Of a DNA stretch of 27,679 nucleotides, positions 7,059 to 16,909 are shown piece after piece. The notes beneath the pieces were generated by a model. That model saw only the letters and a list, made by a program, of their open reading frames with translations, was not told where the DNA came from and made no database searches. The stretch's first letter is position 1, and each line of letters opens with the position of its first letter. Origin of the DNA: DASUTW01 sp035513995 (GTDB taxonomy: Bacteria; Actinomycetota; UBA4738; CALAEC01); the NCBI GenBank assembly GCA_035513995.1, contig DATKBL010000008.1, positions 1 through 27,679 of the forward strand. The letters run 5' to 3'. The position numbers and the translations under genes are program-made.

Positions 7059-8014
7059 CCGCGGCCGGGCGCCGGCTCGGGCTCCATCCCCCAACTCGGC
7101 AGCCACCGGACGATCGTGGCGACCCTTCGGTCGGACCCGTAGACGAGCAGCGCCAGCATCGCTCCGTAGATCGGGAGGTGGCCGATCAGCTCCTCGGTCC
7201 CGAGGAAGAACAACGTGGCGTTGAAGGGGATGCCTGCGATGATCACGGCCAGCTGCGGCATCGCGCCCGAGATGATCAGCAGGCCGAACAGGAGCTCCAC
7301 CGTTCCCGCGATCCTCACGAACGCCGCGTCGCTGATGTCCAGCCCCACCGTCTGGAGGATGTTGAACGCGGGGAAGTGGTCGAGGAAGACGAGCGCGAGC
7401 TCGGGCCGGGCCAGCTTCTCGGTGAACGCCAGCACGACCAGGGACCCCCCGACCATCAGCCGCAGGGCCAGCAGCGCGTGAGCGAGCCGGTCGGGCTCGG
7501 GCTCCACCGCGCCCCCTGGCGCGTCCGTCGGGGGCAGGACCGCGAGGAACAGCGCGATCCCGAGGAGGTCCATGCGCTCCAGGATGGGGATCACCCCGTA
7601 GCCCGGCATCCCCAGCGGCCCCGCCAGGACCAGCAGGGCGGCGGCGCCCCGGATCCGGAAGCCGGTGATGAGCCACACGCCCACCAGGCCCTCGAGGATC
7701 GCCAGCGCCGAGCCCCAGGGCCCGTCGGGAAGCGCCAGGGACGGCGCAAGGTAGGTCCCGCGGGCGGCCTGCGCCAGCAGCGAGACCCCGGCGTGGATCC
7801 CCAGCAGCCGCGGGACCCACGGGGCGAGCCTCCCGAGGAACGAGAGGAAGGGTAGCTCGGGAGCGGGGAGGCGGAAGGCGACGAGCCGCCACACAATCGC
7901 CACCGCCACGGCGGCCCCGATCATCGCGAGGCTCGCCGGCGAGCCGGCGAACCCCCAGTCGAAAGGGGGGCGGGCGTCGGTGAACCACGCCTCATGACCG
8001 ACGATTGGAGTCAC
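7055..8014 (-). CDS. DoxX-like integral membrane protein
   Basis: A 319-residue hydrophobic protein with about eight membrane helices (for example SLAMIGAAVAVAIVWRLVAF at about 28-47, AAALLVLAGPLGMPGYGVIP, LGIALFLAVLPPT, LALRLMVGGSLVVLAFTEKL, FGLLIISGAMPQLAVIIAGI). The second half (LRLMVGGSLVVLAFTEKLAR ... IAGTVELLFGLLIISG) is reminiscent of the DoxX/SURF4 group: a glutamate-bearing helix, then a family-like VELLFGLLLI helix. Function is not known; DoxX proteins have been linked to respiratory or thiol chemistry, but I cannot assign a reaction. The start is GTG 8014, 33 nt after the secA stop on the same strand, so it may be the last gene of the secA operon. It ends tail-to-tail with the Phd-like gene. 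Confidence 0.6.
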   Translation of the reverse strand: MTPIVGHEAWFTDARPPFDWGFAGSPASLAMIGAAVAVAIVWRLVAFRLPAPELPFLSFLGRLAPWVPRLLGIHAGVSLLAQAARGTYLAPSLALPDGPWGSALAILEGLVGVWLITGFRIRGAAALLVLAGPLGMPGYGVIPILERMDLLGIALFLAVLPPTDAPGGAVEPEPDRLAHALLALRLMVGGSLVVLAFTEKLARPELALVFLDHFPAFNILQTVGLDISDAAFVRIAGTVELLFGLLIISGAMPQLAVIIAGIPFNATLFFLGTEELIGHLPIYGAMLALLVYGSDRRVATIVRWLPSWGMEPEPAPGRG

Positions 8015-8047
8015 AGGACCAGCATACGGCGGCGCCCGGGGGACGCC

Positions 8048-10711
<2,664 letters not shown>

Positions 10712-10742
10712 ACTGGGGATCCTCCCTGAGGTTGGCTTCCGA

Positions 10743-12005
10743 TTATACGGGCGGGTTCGCCGTGCGCCCCGCCTCCGTGACCCACCGCCCGGGCGCGGGC
10801 TCCCGGAGCGGCACAAGGAGCGCGATCGGGAGGGCGAGAAGCGCCAGGCCCGCGACCCCGAGCGCCCCGAGGCCCGCCGAGCCGATCAGGAGGGCGCCGC
10901 CCAGCGTCCCCCCGCCCGCCGAGAGGGCGGCGACCAGGTCGGTCACGCCGAGCGCCCTCGCCCGCTCGTGCGGCGCCGCGAGGTCGCTGACGACGGCGGT
11001 GGACCCCAGGTAGGCCGCCGACCATCCCATCCCGATCAGCAGGAGTCCCGCGCCGACCGGCACGGTGGCCGTGCTCGCCATCCCGAGCGCCACGCCGGAA
11101 GCGCTGAGGACCGCTCCGAGGAAGAGCCCCATACGGCGTCCCCATCGGTCGATCACCGCCCCGAAGACCGGCGAGAACGCGAACATCCCCGCGAGGTGGA
11201 TGCTGACGACGACCGAGACCGTGAGCTCACCCGCGCCGTGCTGGTGGATCGTCGGGGGGAGCTGGGCCATGAACGTGACCATGACGGCGTGCGCCACCCC
11301 GATCGACACCACGGCCGTGGCCGCCGGACGCAACCGGAAGAGCTCCGACAGTCGGCGCGAGGGCTCACCCGATCGCGGGCCGTCCGCGGCGAGCTCCCGC
11401 GGGTCCGGCCGGATCGCCGCCACGAGGCCCGCCCCGATCAGCGCGAGACCGGCGAGCAGGAGCCAGGGCGCGGCGAGCGGCCGCGCCATGCCGAGCCGCT
11501 CGGCCAGGGCGTGGACCGCACCGGCCAGGAGCGGGCCGCCCACGGCGCCCACCGTCCCCGCGCCCACGAGCAACCCCACGGCGCGCCCACGGCGCTCCGG
11601 CGCATACATATCGGCAACCGCCGCTCGGCCCAGCAGGGCCGCGGCGGCCCCCATCCCCAGCACGGCGCCCGATGCGAACATCAGGCCCGGCCTTCCCCCT
11701 CGCACCGCGACGAACGCCAGCAGCCCCGCCGCGGCCATCAGGACGTACCCTCCGAGCAGCCCCGGCCGCCGCCCCAGACGATCCATCAGGCGGCCCGCCA
11801 GCACCGCGCCGGCCGCGGCCGCCAGCGAGTAGAGGCTGAAGAGGAGCGGCGCGGACCCCTCCCGCCCGCTCAGGGACTGGATCGAGAGCGGCCCGAACGC
11901 GGCGAAGGCCCCTCCCACCGCCCACAGGGCCACCTGAGCGCCAACGAGGAGGAGCGTGGCGCGCCGGACCAGGCGCGTGACGTCAGCGCCCGCGACACCG
12001 GCCAA
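10743..12005 (-). CDS. Major facilitator superfamily transporter
   Basis: A 420-residue protein with twelve predicted helices. MFS motif A is clear after helix 2 (GRLMDRLGRRPG, residues 71-82) and repeated more loosely in the second half (FGAVIDRWGRRMGLFLGAVL). This layout, with a short N-terminus and a central loop at about 200-225 (RPDPRELAADGPRSGEPSRR), fits drug- or metabolite-efflux MFS proteins, but the substrate is unknown. The start is TTG 12005 with a G-rich Shine-Dalgarno (GAGGGGGGTCC) upstream; it lies 30 nt behind the response-regulator stop and ends 31 nt before secA. Its place inside a secretion/translation operon is likely a lineage-specific insertion (inference). Confidence 0.85.
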   Translation of the reverse strand: MAGVAGADVTRLVRRATLLLVGAQVALWAVGGAFAAFGPLSIQSLSGREGSAPLLFSLYSLAAAAGAVLAGRLMDRLGRRPGLLGGYVLMAAAGLLAFVAVRGGRPGLMFASGAVLGMGAAAALLGRAAVADMYAPERRGRAVGLLVGAGTVGAVGGPLLAGAVHALAERLGMARPLAAPWLLLAGLALIGAGLVAAIRPDPRELAADGPRSGEPSRRLSELFRLRPAATAVVSIGVAHAVMVTFMAQLPPTIHQHGAGELTVSVVVSIHLAGMFAFSPVFGAVIDRWGRRMGLFLGAVLSASGVALGMASTATVPVGAGLLLIGMGWSAAYLGSTAVVSDLAAPHERARALGVTDLVAALSAGGGTLGGALLIGSAGLGALGVAGLALLALPIALLVPLREPAPGRWVTEAGRTANPPV

Positions 12006-12035
12006 CCGAGGACCCCCCTCCGAGGCGACGCGCGC

Positions 12036-12728
12036 CTACTTGATCTCGAGAAGCTTCTCGCGCACCGCGTACACTACGGCCTCCATCCGGGAGTGGAGCT
12101 GCAGCTTCTCCAGGATGTTGCGGACGTGGTTCTTGACCGTGTTCTCCGAGATGAAGAGCTCCTTGGCAATGTCGCGGTTGTTCATGCCCTTGGCCACGAG
12201 ACGGAGCACCTCCATCTCGCGGTCGGTGAGTCTCGGGGAGTGGACGCTCTCACGCTCCTCCGCGCGCTTGGACATCGCCTGGAACTCGTTGAGCAGCTTC
12301 GAGGCCATCGCCGGGGAGATGCGAGACTGGCCGGTCCAGACCGAGCGGATCGCGTCGGCCACGTCCTCTGTCGAGATCTCCTTGAGCAGGTACCCGCTGG
12401 CGCCGGCCTTGATCGCCTCGTAGAGGTCCTCCTCCTCGTCGCTCACGGTGAGCATGAGGATCTTGGCGTGCGGAATCGCCTCCCTGATCGCGGAGGTCGC
12501 CTCGATGCCGGACCGCTTGGGCATGCGCACGTCCATGAGGACCACGTCGGGCATCAGCTCCTCGGCCTTCTCGACGGCCTCCTGGCCGTCGGTGGCCTCG
12601 CCGACCACCTCGATCCCGTCCTCCTGCTCGAGGACCATCTGGATCCCGCGGCGGAACAGCGCGTGGTCGTCGACGATGAGGATCTTGAGCGCGTCGCCGC
12701 CCGCCTTCTCAGCGGGTTTCTTCGTCAT
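12036..12728 (-). CDS. NarL/FixJ (LuxR)-type response regulator, orphan
   Basis: A 230-residue two-domain regulator. The receiver domain (about 14-135) has the acidic pair D20-D21, the phospho-acceptor D66 in DVVLMDVRMP, the conserved threonine in MLTVSDEEED and lysine in GYLLKEI. A linker leads to a LuxR helix-turn-helix (about 165-226: LTDREMEVLRLVAKGMNNRD and NTVKNHVRNILEKLQLHSR). No histidine kinase gene is present in the window, so the signal is unknown. The first 20 nt overlap the 3' end of hpf, which implies coupled translation with a ribosome-hibernation factor. Function in stationary-phase or stress control is inferred from that coupling only. Confidence 0.92.
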   Translation of the reverse strand: MTKKPAEKAGGDALKILIVDDHALFRRGIQMVLEQEDGIEVVGEATDGQEAVEKAEELMPDVVLMDVRMPKRSGIEATSAIREAIPHAKILMLTVSDEEEDLYEAIKAGASGYLLKEISTEDVADAIRSVWTGQSRISPAMASKLLNEFQAMSKRAEERESVHSPRLTDREMEVLRLVAKGMNNRDIAKELFISENTVKNHVRNILEKLQLHSRMEAVVYAVREKLLEIK

Positions 12729-13089
12729 CCGTCACCTCGTGGCGATTGGAGACCTGGCGGGATTTTACCCGATTCGCACCCTCGATCAGTTTCCTGCGTC
12801 GCTTCCCGGCGTGACCGGCGAGCTGGCGATCCAGGCGGGAGACCACCCGGTCGATCGCCACCTCGAGGGTTTCCCCGGCCCCGCTCGCATGGAACGAGCG
12901 CCGGTCGGTCCAGCAGGAGGCCTCGACCCGGTTCCCGCCGTCCACCCTGGGGTTGGCCTCATGGATCAGGTGCACCTCGACGCGCCGTACCCTCGAGTCG
13001 TGGCGCGACAGGCGCGCCACCTTCCTCTCCACGACCTGCCGCGCGCGCGGGGGGACGCGCCCCTTCGTCGCCTTCACCACGAGGTCCAT
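12709..13089 (-). CDS. hpf: Short ribosome hibernation promoting factor (HPF/RaiA)
   Basis: A 126-residue protein of the sigma-54 modulation/S30EA family. Residues 1-100 give the HPF/YfiA fold: MDLVVKATKGRVPPRARQVV at the start, a strand RVEVHLIHEANPR, and FHASGAGETLEVAIDRVVSR, followed by a basic helix RLDRQLAGHAGKRRRK. HPF binds the 30S decoding centre and silences or dimerises ribosomes in starvation. It lacks the roughly 60-residue C-terminal dimerisation domain of the long HPF common in Actinobacteria and Firmicutes, so it is the short form. The start has AAGGAGG 6 nt upstream. It follows the raiA-type RNA and comF and overlaps the response-regulator gene by 20 nt. Possible anti-Shine-Dalgarno control is described separately. 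Confidence 0.92.
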   Translation of the reverse strand: MDLVVKATKGRVPPRARQVVERKVARLSRHDSRVRRVEVHLIHEANPRVDGGNRVEASCWTDRRSFHASGAGETLEVAIDRVVSRLDRQLAGHAGKRRRKLIEGANRVKSRQVSNRHEVTDDEETR

Positions 13090-13094
13090 GGCAT

Positions 13095-13127
13095 CCCTCC
13101 TTGGGACAGGGGACGGAGGACGCCTCC
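13095..13127 (-). promoter_or_regulatory. Possible anti-Shine-Dalgarno switch before hpf
   Basis: On the minus strand GGAGG (13127-13123) - CGT - CCTCC (13119-13115) forms a 5-bp hairpin, and the hpf Shine-Dalgarno GGAGG (13100-13096) lies 14 nt downstream. The CCTCC arm can pair with either GGAGG, so the two folds exclude each other and would expose or hide the ribosome binding site. The pairings are visible in the sequence; regulation is inference. Confidence 0.35.
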
Positions 13128-13147
13128 CCGGCTCGGCGGGAAGGGAA

Positions 13148-13379
13148 GGAACCCGTGCCCGGCTGACCTGGTCTTTGCCCCCACACTCGCCTGCAGAGGG
13201 GTTCGCCGCCCAGAGGGCCGCTTAGCACCTTCTCCCGGCACGCGGCCGGGGCAGGACTTACATCTAAGCCGCACCATGCTCAGCAACCAAGGGTTGCCTT
13301 ACGTGGGTCGTTTCGCCTGCGGCTGGCATCGACTACCGGGGAACACCCCCGGGCAACCACAGACCCGGACACGGGTTCC
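13148..13379 (-). ncRNA. raiA RNA: raiA-motif structured RNA between comF and hpf
   Basis: A gene-free 300-nt gap between comF and hpf on the same strand is filled by a highly structured RNA. A 15-bp closing stem pairs 13379-13365 with 13162-13148 (one G-U), and after one mismatch a few more pairs extend it outward. Inside are an AGCCGCA/TGCGGCT 7-bp stem (13324-13318 with 13273-13267) enclosing GCAACC-CTT-GGTTGC (13297-13283), a CCGGGG/CCCCGG hairpin (13352-13336), CCCGG/CCGGG (13250-13234), GCCC/GGGC (13218-13208), and a possible CCTGC/GCAGG link. The raiA motif is a known ncRNA class of about 200-250 nt in Actinobacteria and Firmicutes, found beside comFC and raiA/hpf. Size, strand and both neighbours agree. 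I have not run a covariance model, and the RNA's function is not settled. Confidence 0.8.
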
Positions 13380-13389
13380 ATCCCCGGCA

Positions 13390-14100
13390 TCATAGCCCAG
13401 GATCGTGCGGACGAGAACCGCCGAAGGTCCCCGGGGGGACGGGACCGCGGACCGCCCGGGCCGCGGTGGCCACGACCACCCGATCGGCCCCCGCCTCCCG
13501 GAGCGCCGCCGCGCAGGCCGCGGCGGTGGCGCCCGTCGTGAGCACGTCGTCGACGAGGAGCACCGCCGGCGGCGCCCGGCCACGGGCACGGAAGGCGCCG
13601 ACCAGGGCCGCGCGCCGAAGGGAGCCGCTCAGACGGGCCTGCGCGGCCGTGTCGCGGCGCCTGCGGAGAGCGCGGACCGCCGGCAGGTCCAGCAGGTCGG
13701 CCAAGACCCGGGCGAGGACCTCCGCCTGGTCGAACCCCCTTCGCCGGCGGCGCCGAGGGGATAGCGGGACCCAGCACACGGCGTCCGCCCCGAGAGACTC
13801 GGGGAGCACGGCCGCGATCGCGGCGGCGAGCCGCGGCGCCAGCGCCCGCCAGCCCCCGAACTTGATGCCGCGGATCGCCGCCGCGACCGGGCCCTCGTAC
13901 AGGAACGGGCTGCGGGCGAGATCGATCCCCTGGGGCGGGCAGTCCCGGCACGTCGGGAGCGGCGAGGGCCAGGGCCGCCCGCAGCGCTCGCACAGCGGAG
14001 GCACGACGACCCCCACGGAGCCCGCGCATCGCGCGCAGAGGACCACGTCGCGCCTGGAGCAGCCGATGCAGCTCAAAGGGAAGATCGCGTCCAGGACCAT
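13390..14100 (-). CDS. comF: ComF family phosphoribosyltransferase-like protein
   Basis: A 236-residue protein. The N-terminus carries four CxxC pairs (C11/C14, C22/C25, C37/C40, C51/C54), the zinc-finger part typical of ComF/ComFC. The rest is a phosphoribosyltransferase-like fold with the PRPP motif AVLLVDDVLTTGATAAACAA and the basic RRRRRGFDQAEVLARVLAD segment that marks the family. ComF proteins are linked to DNA uptake in competent Firmicutes, but many noncompetent Actinobacteria keep one beside hpf and secA, so the role here is uncertain. It starts at ATG 14100, 35 nt behind the unknown beta-rich gene, and ends only 11 nt before the first base of the raiA-type RNA stem. Confidence 0.9.
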   Translation of the reverse strand: MVLDAIFPLSCIGCSRRDVVLCARCAGSVGVVVPPLCERCGRPWPSPLPTCRDCPPQGIDLARSPFLYEGPVAAAIRGIKFGGWRALAPRLAAAIAAVLPESLGADAVCWVPLSPRRRRRRGFDQAEVLARVLADLLDLPAVRALRRRRDTAAQARLSGSLRRAALVGAFRARGRAPPAVLLVDDVLTTGATAAACAAALREAGADRVVVATAARAVRGPVPPGTFGGSRPHDPGL

Positions 14101-14135
14101 CGGGGGAGCCTAGCCGCGGGGTCCGACGCGAACGC

Positions 14136-14846
14136 TCAGGGAAGCCGGAGCGTGGCGGACCAGGGGCCGCGCTGCAGCTGCTTCCCCGGGCGAAGACGAC
14201 GGTCGAGCTCGAACGTCAGGGCCTCGTCGTCCCTCATCACCGGGTAGATCGTCGTGGTCCGGGACCCCGTGCTCCACTCGTACTCGTCATCGATGACGTG
14301 GAGGCGTCGCCTGGCGGCGGTCACCCTCAGCTCCCCGAACTCCCGGAACCCCGGCTCCTCGGCGGCGGCGTGCCGCCAGTGGACCGCCGCCGAGTCGACC
14401 CGGCAGACCAGCCGATCGATCGCCGCCCCCTCGCTGCCTGGCACCTTGATGCGGATCCCGGCCTCGACGCTCCCCCGGCGGACCGCCCCGCTCGGCCACG
14501 CGACGCAGAAGCGGCGCTGCTGCTCCCGCGGGCCGCGAACGCTCTCGTGGCCGTCGACCTCGACCTCCGCCTCCACCGTGTACCAGCCGGGGTCGAGCTC
14601 GGAGAACGGAACCTCGAAGGGGATCATCACCCGATCGCGCGGCGCCACGTCCACCGTGACCTGACCGAGGTCGAGCGCCTGCACCTTGCGAGACGTCCCG
14701 CCCACCTCCACCACCCCCGCCTCGGTGAGCCGGACGTGGTGTGGGTCGGGGTCGGTGCCTCGCAGCACGACGGCGCCACGGACGGAGGCGGGGAACCGCT
14801 CGAACACCGCGTCGACGCTGATCCCGCTCAGGTCCCCATCTCCCAC
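14136..14846 (-). CDS. Unknown beta-rich protein overlapping ahcY
   Basis: A 236-residue soluble protein I do not recognise. From GTG 14846 it reads VGDGDLSGISVDAVFERFPA and is rich in beta-strand patterns with alternating hydrophobic residues (VRGAVVLRGTDPDPHHVRLT, MIPFEVPFSELDPGWYTVEA, RRLHVIDDEYEWSTGSRTTT), suggesting two stacked beta-sandwich domains. No signal peptide or membrane helix is visible, and there are only two cysteines. The start overlaps the end of ahcY by 19 nt, so translation is coupled, and comF follows 35 nt later. The PGWYTVEAEVEVDG pattern recalls arrestin- or Spo0M-like sandwiches, but this is a weak resemblance. Upstream in-frame codons to 14990 lie within ahcY and are unlikely to be used. 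Confidence 0.65.
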   Translation of the reverse strand: MGDGDLSGISVDAVFERFPASVRGAVVLRGTDPDPHHVRLTEAGVVEVGGTSRKVQALDLGQVTVDVAPRDRVMIPFEVPFSELDPGWYTVEAEVEVDGHESVRGPREQQRRFCVAWPSGAVRRGSVEAGIRIKVPGSEGAAIDRLVCRVDSAAVHWRHAAAEEPGFREFGELRVTAARRRLHVIDDEYEWSTGSRTTTIYPVMRDDEALTFELDRRLRPGKQLQRGPWSATLRLP

Positions 14847-16075
14847 GAGCCGAGGTACCGCTCCTGCTCGGGGGTGAGCTCGTCGATCTCGATCCCCATC
14901 GCCCGGAGCTTCAGGGCGGCGACCTCCGTGTCGATCTCGGCCGGGACGGAGACCACCTCGGCCTCGAGGCCCTCCCTCCCGAGGAGCCACTCCACGACGA
15001 GCGCCTGGTTCGCGAACGACATGTCCATCACCGCCGCGGGGTGCCCCTCGGCGGCCCCCAGGTTGACGAGCCTCCCCTCGGCGAGGAGAGCGATGCGCCG
15101 GCCGTCCGGCATCGAGTACTCATCCACCGATCCGCGGAGGCGCCGCGGCTCGCCCCCGAGCCGGGCGAGGGCCTCCTTGTCGATCTCGACGTCGAAGTGG
15201 CCGGCGTTCGCCAGCACCGCCCCGTCCTTCATCACCTCGAGGTGCTCCTCGCGGATCACGCTCGTGTCACCCGTGACGGTGACGAACACGTCACCTACCC
15301 GGGCCGCGTCGCGCATCGGCATGACGCGGTAACCCTCCATCGCGGCCTCGAGCGCGGCGAGCGGGGACACCTCGGTCACCACCACGTGCGCCCCCATGCC
15401 GTGCGCGCGAGAGGCGACCCCGCGGCCGCACATCCCGTAGCCGCAGACCACCACCGTGCGGCCGGCCAGCAGGAAGTTCGTGGCCCGCATGATCGCGTCG
15501 ATGGTGGACTGTCCCGTCCCGAACCGGTTGTCGAACAGGTGCTTCGTGAGGGCGTCGTTGACCGCCACGATCGGATAGCGCAGGGCGCCGGCCTCGGCCA
15601 TCGCCCGCAGGCGGATCACGCCGGTGGTGGTCTCCTCGGTCCCCGCCCGCACCTCCGCGGTCTGCTCCGGCCGCTCCTCGTGCAGGAGGTTCACGAGGTC
15701 GGCGCCGTCGTCCATCGTGATGTGGGGTTGCGTGTCAAGCACCGCCCGGATGTGCGCGTAGTAGGAGTCGTTGTCCTCCCCGCGGATCGCGTAGGTCGCG
15801 ATCCCCTCCTCGCAAAGGGCCGCGGCGACGTCATCCTGGGTGGAGAGGGGGTTCGAGGCGCAGGCGGCCACCTCCGCGCCTCCGGCCCGGAGGGCCTGCA
15901 GGAGGTTGGCCGTCTCGGTGGTGATGTGGAGACATGCCGCGATGCGCAGGCCGTCGAGCGGCCGCTCCTTCTCGAACCGCTCGCGGATCAGCCCCAGCAC
16001 GCGCATCTCCCGGGCGGCCCACTCGATGCGGTCCCTGCCCTCCCCGGCCAGGCCCAGATCCTTCACGTCACACAC
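14828..16075 (-). CDS. ahcY: Adenosylhomocysteinase, short (archaeal-like) form
   Basis: A 415-residue NAD-dependent hydrolase that splits S-adenosylhomocysteine into adenosine and homocysteine. Visible are the substrate region HITTETANLLQALRAGGAEV (about 51-70), MDDGADLVNLLHEER, the catalytic lysine/aspartate segment VNDALTKHLFDNRFGTGQS, and the NAD fold VVVCGYGMCGRGVASRAHG. It lacks the longer C-terminal tail (KPDHYRY end) and insert of the 430-490-residue forms, ending YLGSWEMGT, so it fits the shorter archaeal/thermophile-type group. GTG 16075 was chosen because it follows the purine nucleoside phosphorylase stop by 3 nt. The product adenosine links to that neighbour after deamination to inosine. 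The unknown beta-rich gene overlaps its end. Confidence 0.95.
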   Translation of the reverse strand: MCDVKDLGLAGEGRDRIEWAAREMRVLGLIRERFEKERPLDGLRIAACLHITTETANLLQALRAGGAEVAACASNPLSTQDDVAAALCEEGIATYAIRGEDNDSYYAHIRAVLDTQPHITMDDGADLVNLLHEERPEQTAEVRAGTEETTTGVIRLRAMAEAGALRYPIVAVNDALTKHLFDNRFGTGQSTIDAIMRATNFLLAGRTVVVCGYGMCGRGVASRAHGMGAHVVVTEVSPLAALEAAMEGYRVMPMRDAARVGDVFVTVTGDTSVIREEHLEVMKDGAVLANAGHFDVEIDKEALARLGGEPRRLRGSVDEYSMPDGRRIALLAEGRLVNLGAAEGHPAAVMDMSFANQALVVEWLLGREGLEAEVVSVPAEIDTEVAALKLRAMGIEIDELTPEQERYLGSWEMGT

Positions 16076-16078
16076 GGC

Positions 16079-16909
16079 TCACTCCTCTCCAAGGGCGGGA
16101 ACGACGCGCCTGAGGAGCTCCCGCAGGTGCTCGGCGAACCCCGCCGCCACCCGGGTCACCTCCTCGTGGCTCACGTGCACCCCCACCCGGTTCGTCACGC
16201 AGTACAGCCCCAGGCAGCGCATCCCGAGCGCCGCCGCGGCGCACGCCTCGGGGACCACGGACATCCCCACGACGTCTCCGCCGGCCCGCCGGATGAACTC
16301 CACCTCGGCCGGCGTCTCGTAGGTAGGGCCCGGCATCGCGGCGTACACGCCCCGCGCGACCGGCACCCCGACTTCTTGGGCGGCCCGCTCCGCGACCGCC
16401 GCCATCTCCGGAGGGTACACGCGGGTGAGGTCCACGAACACCGGCCGGCCCTCCGGGTCGCGCCAGCCGCGAAGGGGGTTCTCCCCGAGCAGGTTGAGAT
16501 GGTCGGTGCCGACGACGAGCGAGCCCGGCTCCAGATCGGGATCCAGGCCCCCGGTCGAGGCGGTGATGACCAGGGTGCGCACCCCGAGCGCGGCGGCGAG
16601 CCGAGCCGGGAGCGTCACCAGCGACATCGGGTGACCCTCGTAGTAGTGCACGCGACCCAGGAAGCCGGCGACCGGGATCCCGGCGAGGGTCCCGATCGCG
16701 AGCCGGCCGGCATGGCCCGGTACCGATGGAGCCGGGAACCCCGGCAGGTCCGAGAAGGCGAACTCCGCGGCGACCTCGATCTCGTCGAGCGCGTCGCCGA
16801 GCCCCGAACCGGCGATCACGGCGACGCGAGGGCGGAGATCGGTCGCAGCCAGCACGGCCTCGGCCCCCCTCTCCGCCAGGCCGTCGCCGGGGCCGGCGCG
16901 CTCGCTCAC
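16079..16909 (-). CDS. Purine nucleoside phosphorylase (trimeric 6-oxopurine type)
   Basis: A 276-residue phosphorylase of the PNP/MTAP family. From GTG 16909 (VSERAGPGDG) it shows the phosphate loop VIAGSGLGDA (31-40), VPGHAGRLAIG, GRVHYYEGHPM, AMPGPTYETPAEVEF, GMSVVPEACAA and CVTNRVG. The YETPAE glutamate and the VTN asparagine match the residues that select 6-oxopurines (inosine, guanosine) over 6-aminopurines in human-type PNP, so I prefer PNP over methylthioadenosine phosphorylase. The reaction is nucleoside plus phosphate to base plus ribose-1-phosphate. Its start codon overlaps the SIS-isomerase stop as GTGA. An earlier in-frame reading to 17317 lies inside the isomerase gene and was rejected. 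Confidence 0.88.
   Translation of the reverse strand: MSERAGPGDGLAERGAEAVLAATDLRPRVAVIAGSGLGDALDEIEVAAEFAFSDLPGFPAPSVPGHAGRLAIGTLAGIPVAGFLGRVHYYEGHPMSLVTLPARLAAALGVRTLVITASTGGLDPDLEPGSLVVGTDHLNLLGENPLRGWRDPEGRPVFVDLTRVYPPEMAAVAERAAQEVGVPVARGVYAAMPGPTYETPAEVEFIRRAGGDVVGMSVVPEACAAAALGMRCLGLYCVTNRVGVHVSHEEVTRVAAGFAEHLRELLRRVVPALGEE

Noticed and set aside
13074..13286. A 70-residue minus-strand reading frame over the raiA-type RNA
   Set aside because: It lies in the structured RNA, has no family resemblance and no Shine-Dalgarno, and its residue mix looks random.
13148..13379. RNase P RNA, tmRNA or a metabolite riboswitch as explanation for the structured gap
   Set aside because: None of the conserved RNase P core blocks that I know (such as GAGGAAAGTCC or ACAGAA) appears, no alanine-tRNA-like acceptor is visible for tmRNA, and there is no recognised aptamer core. 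Gene context favours the raiA motif.
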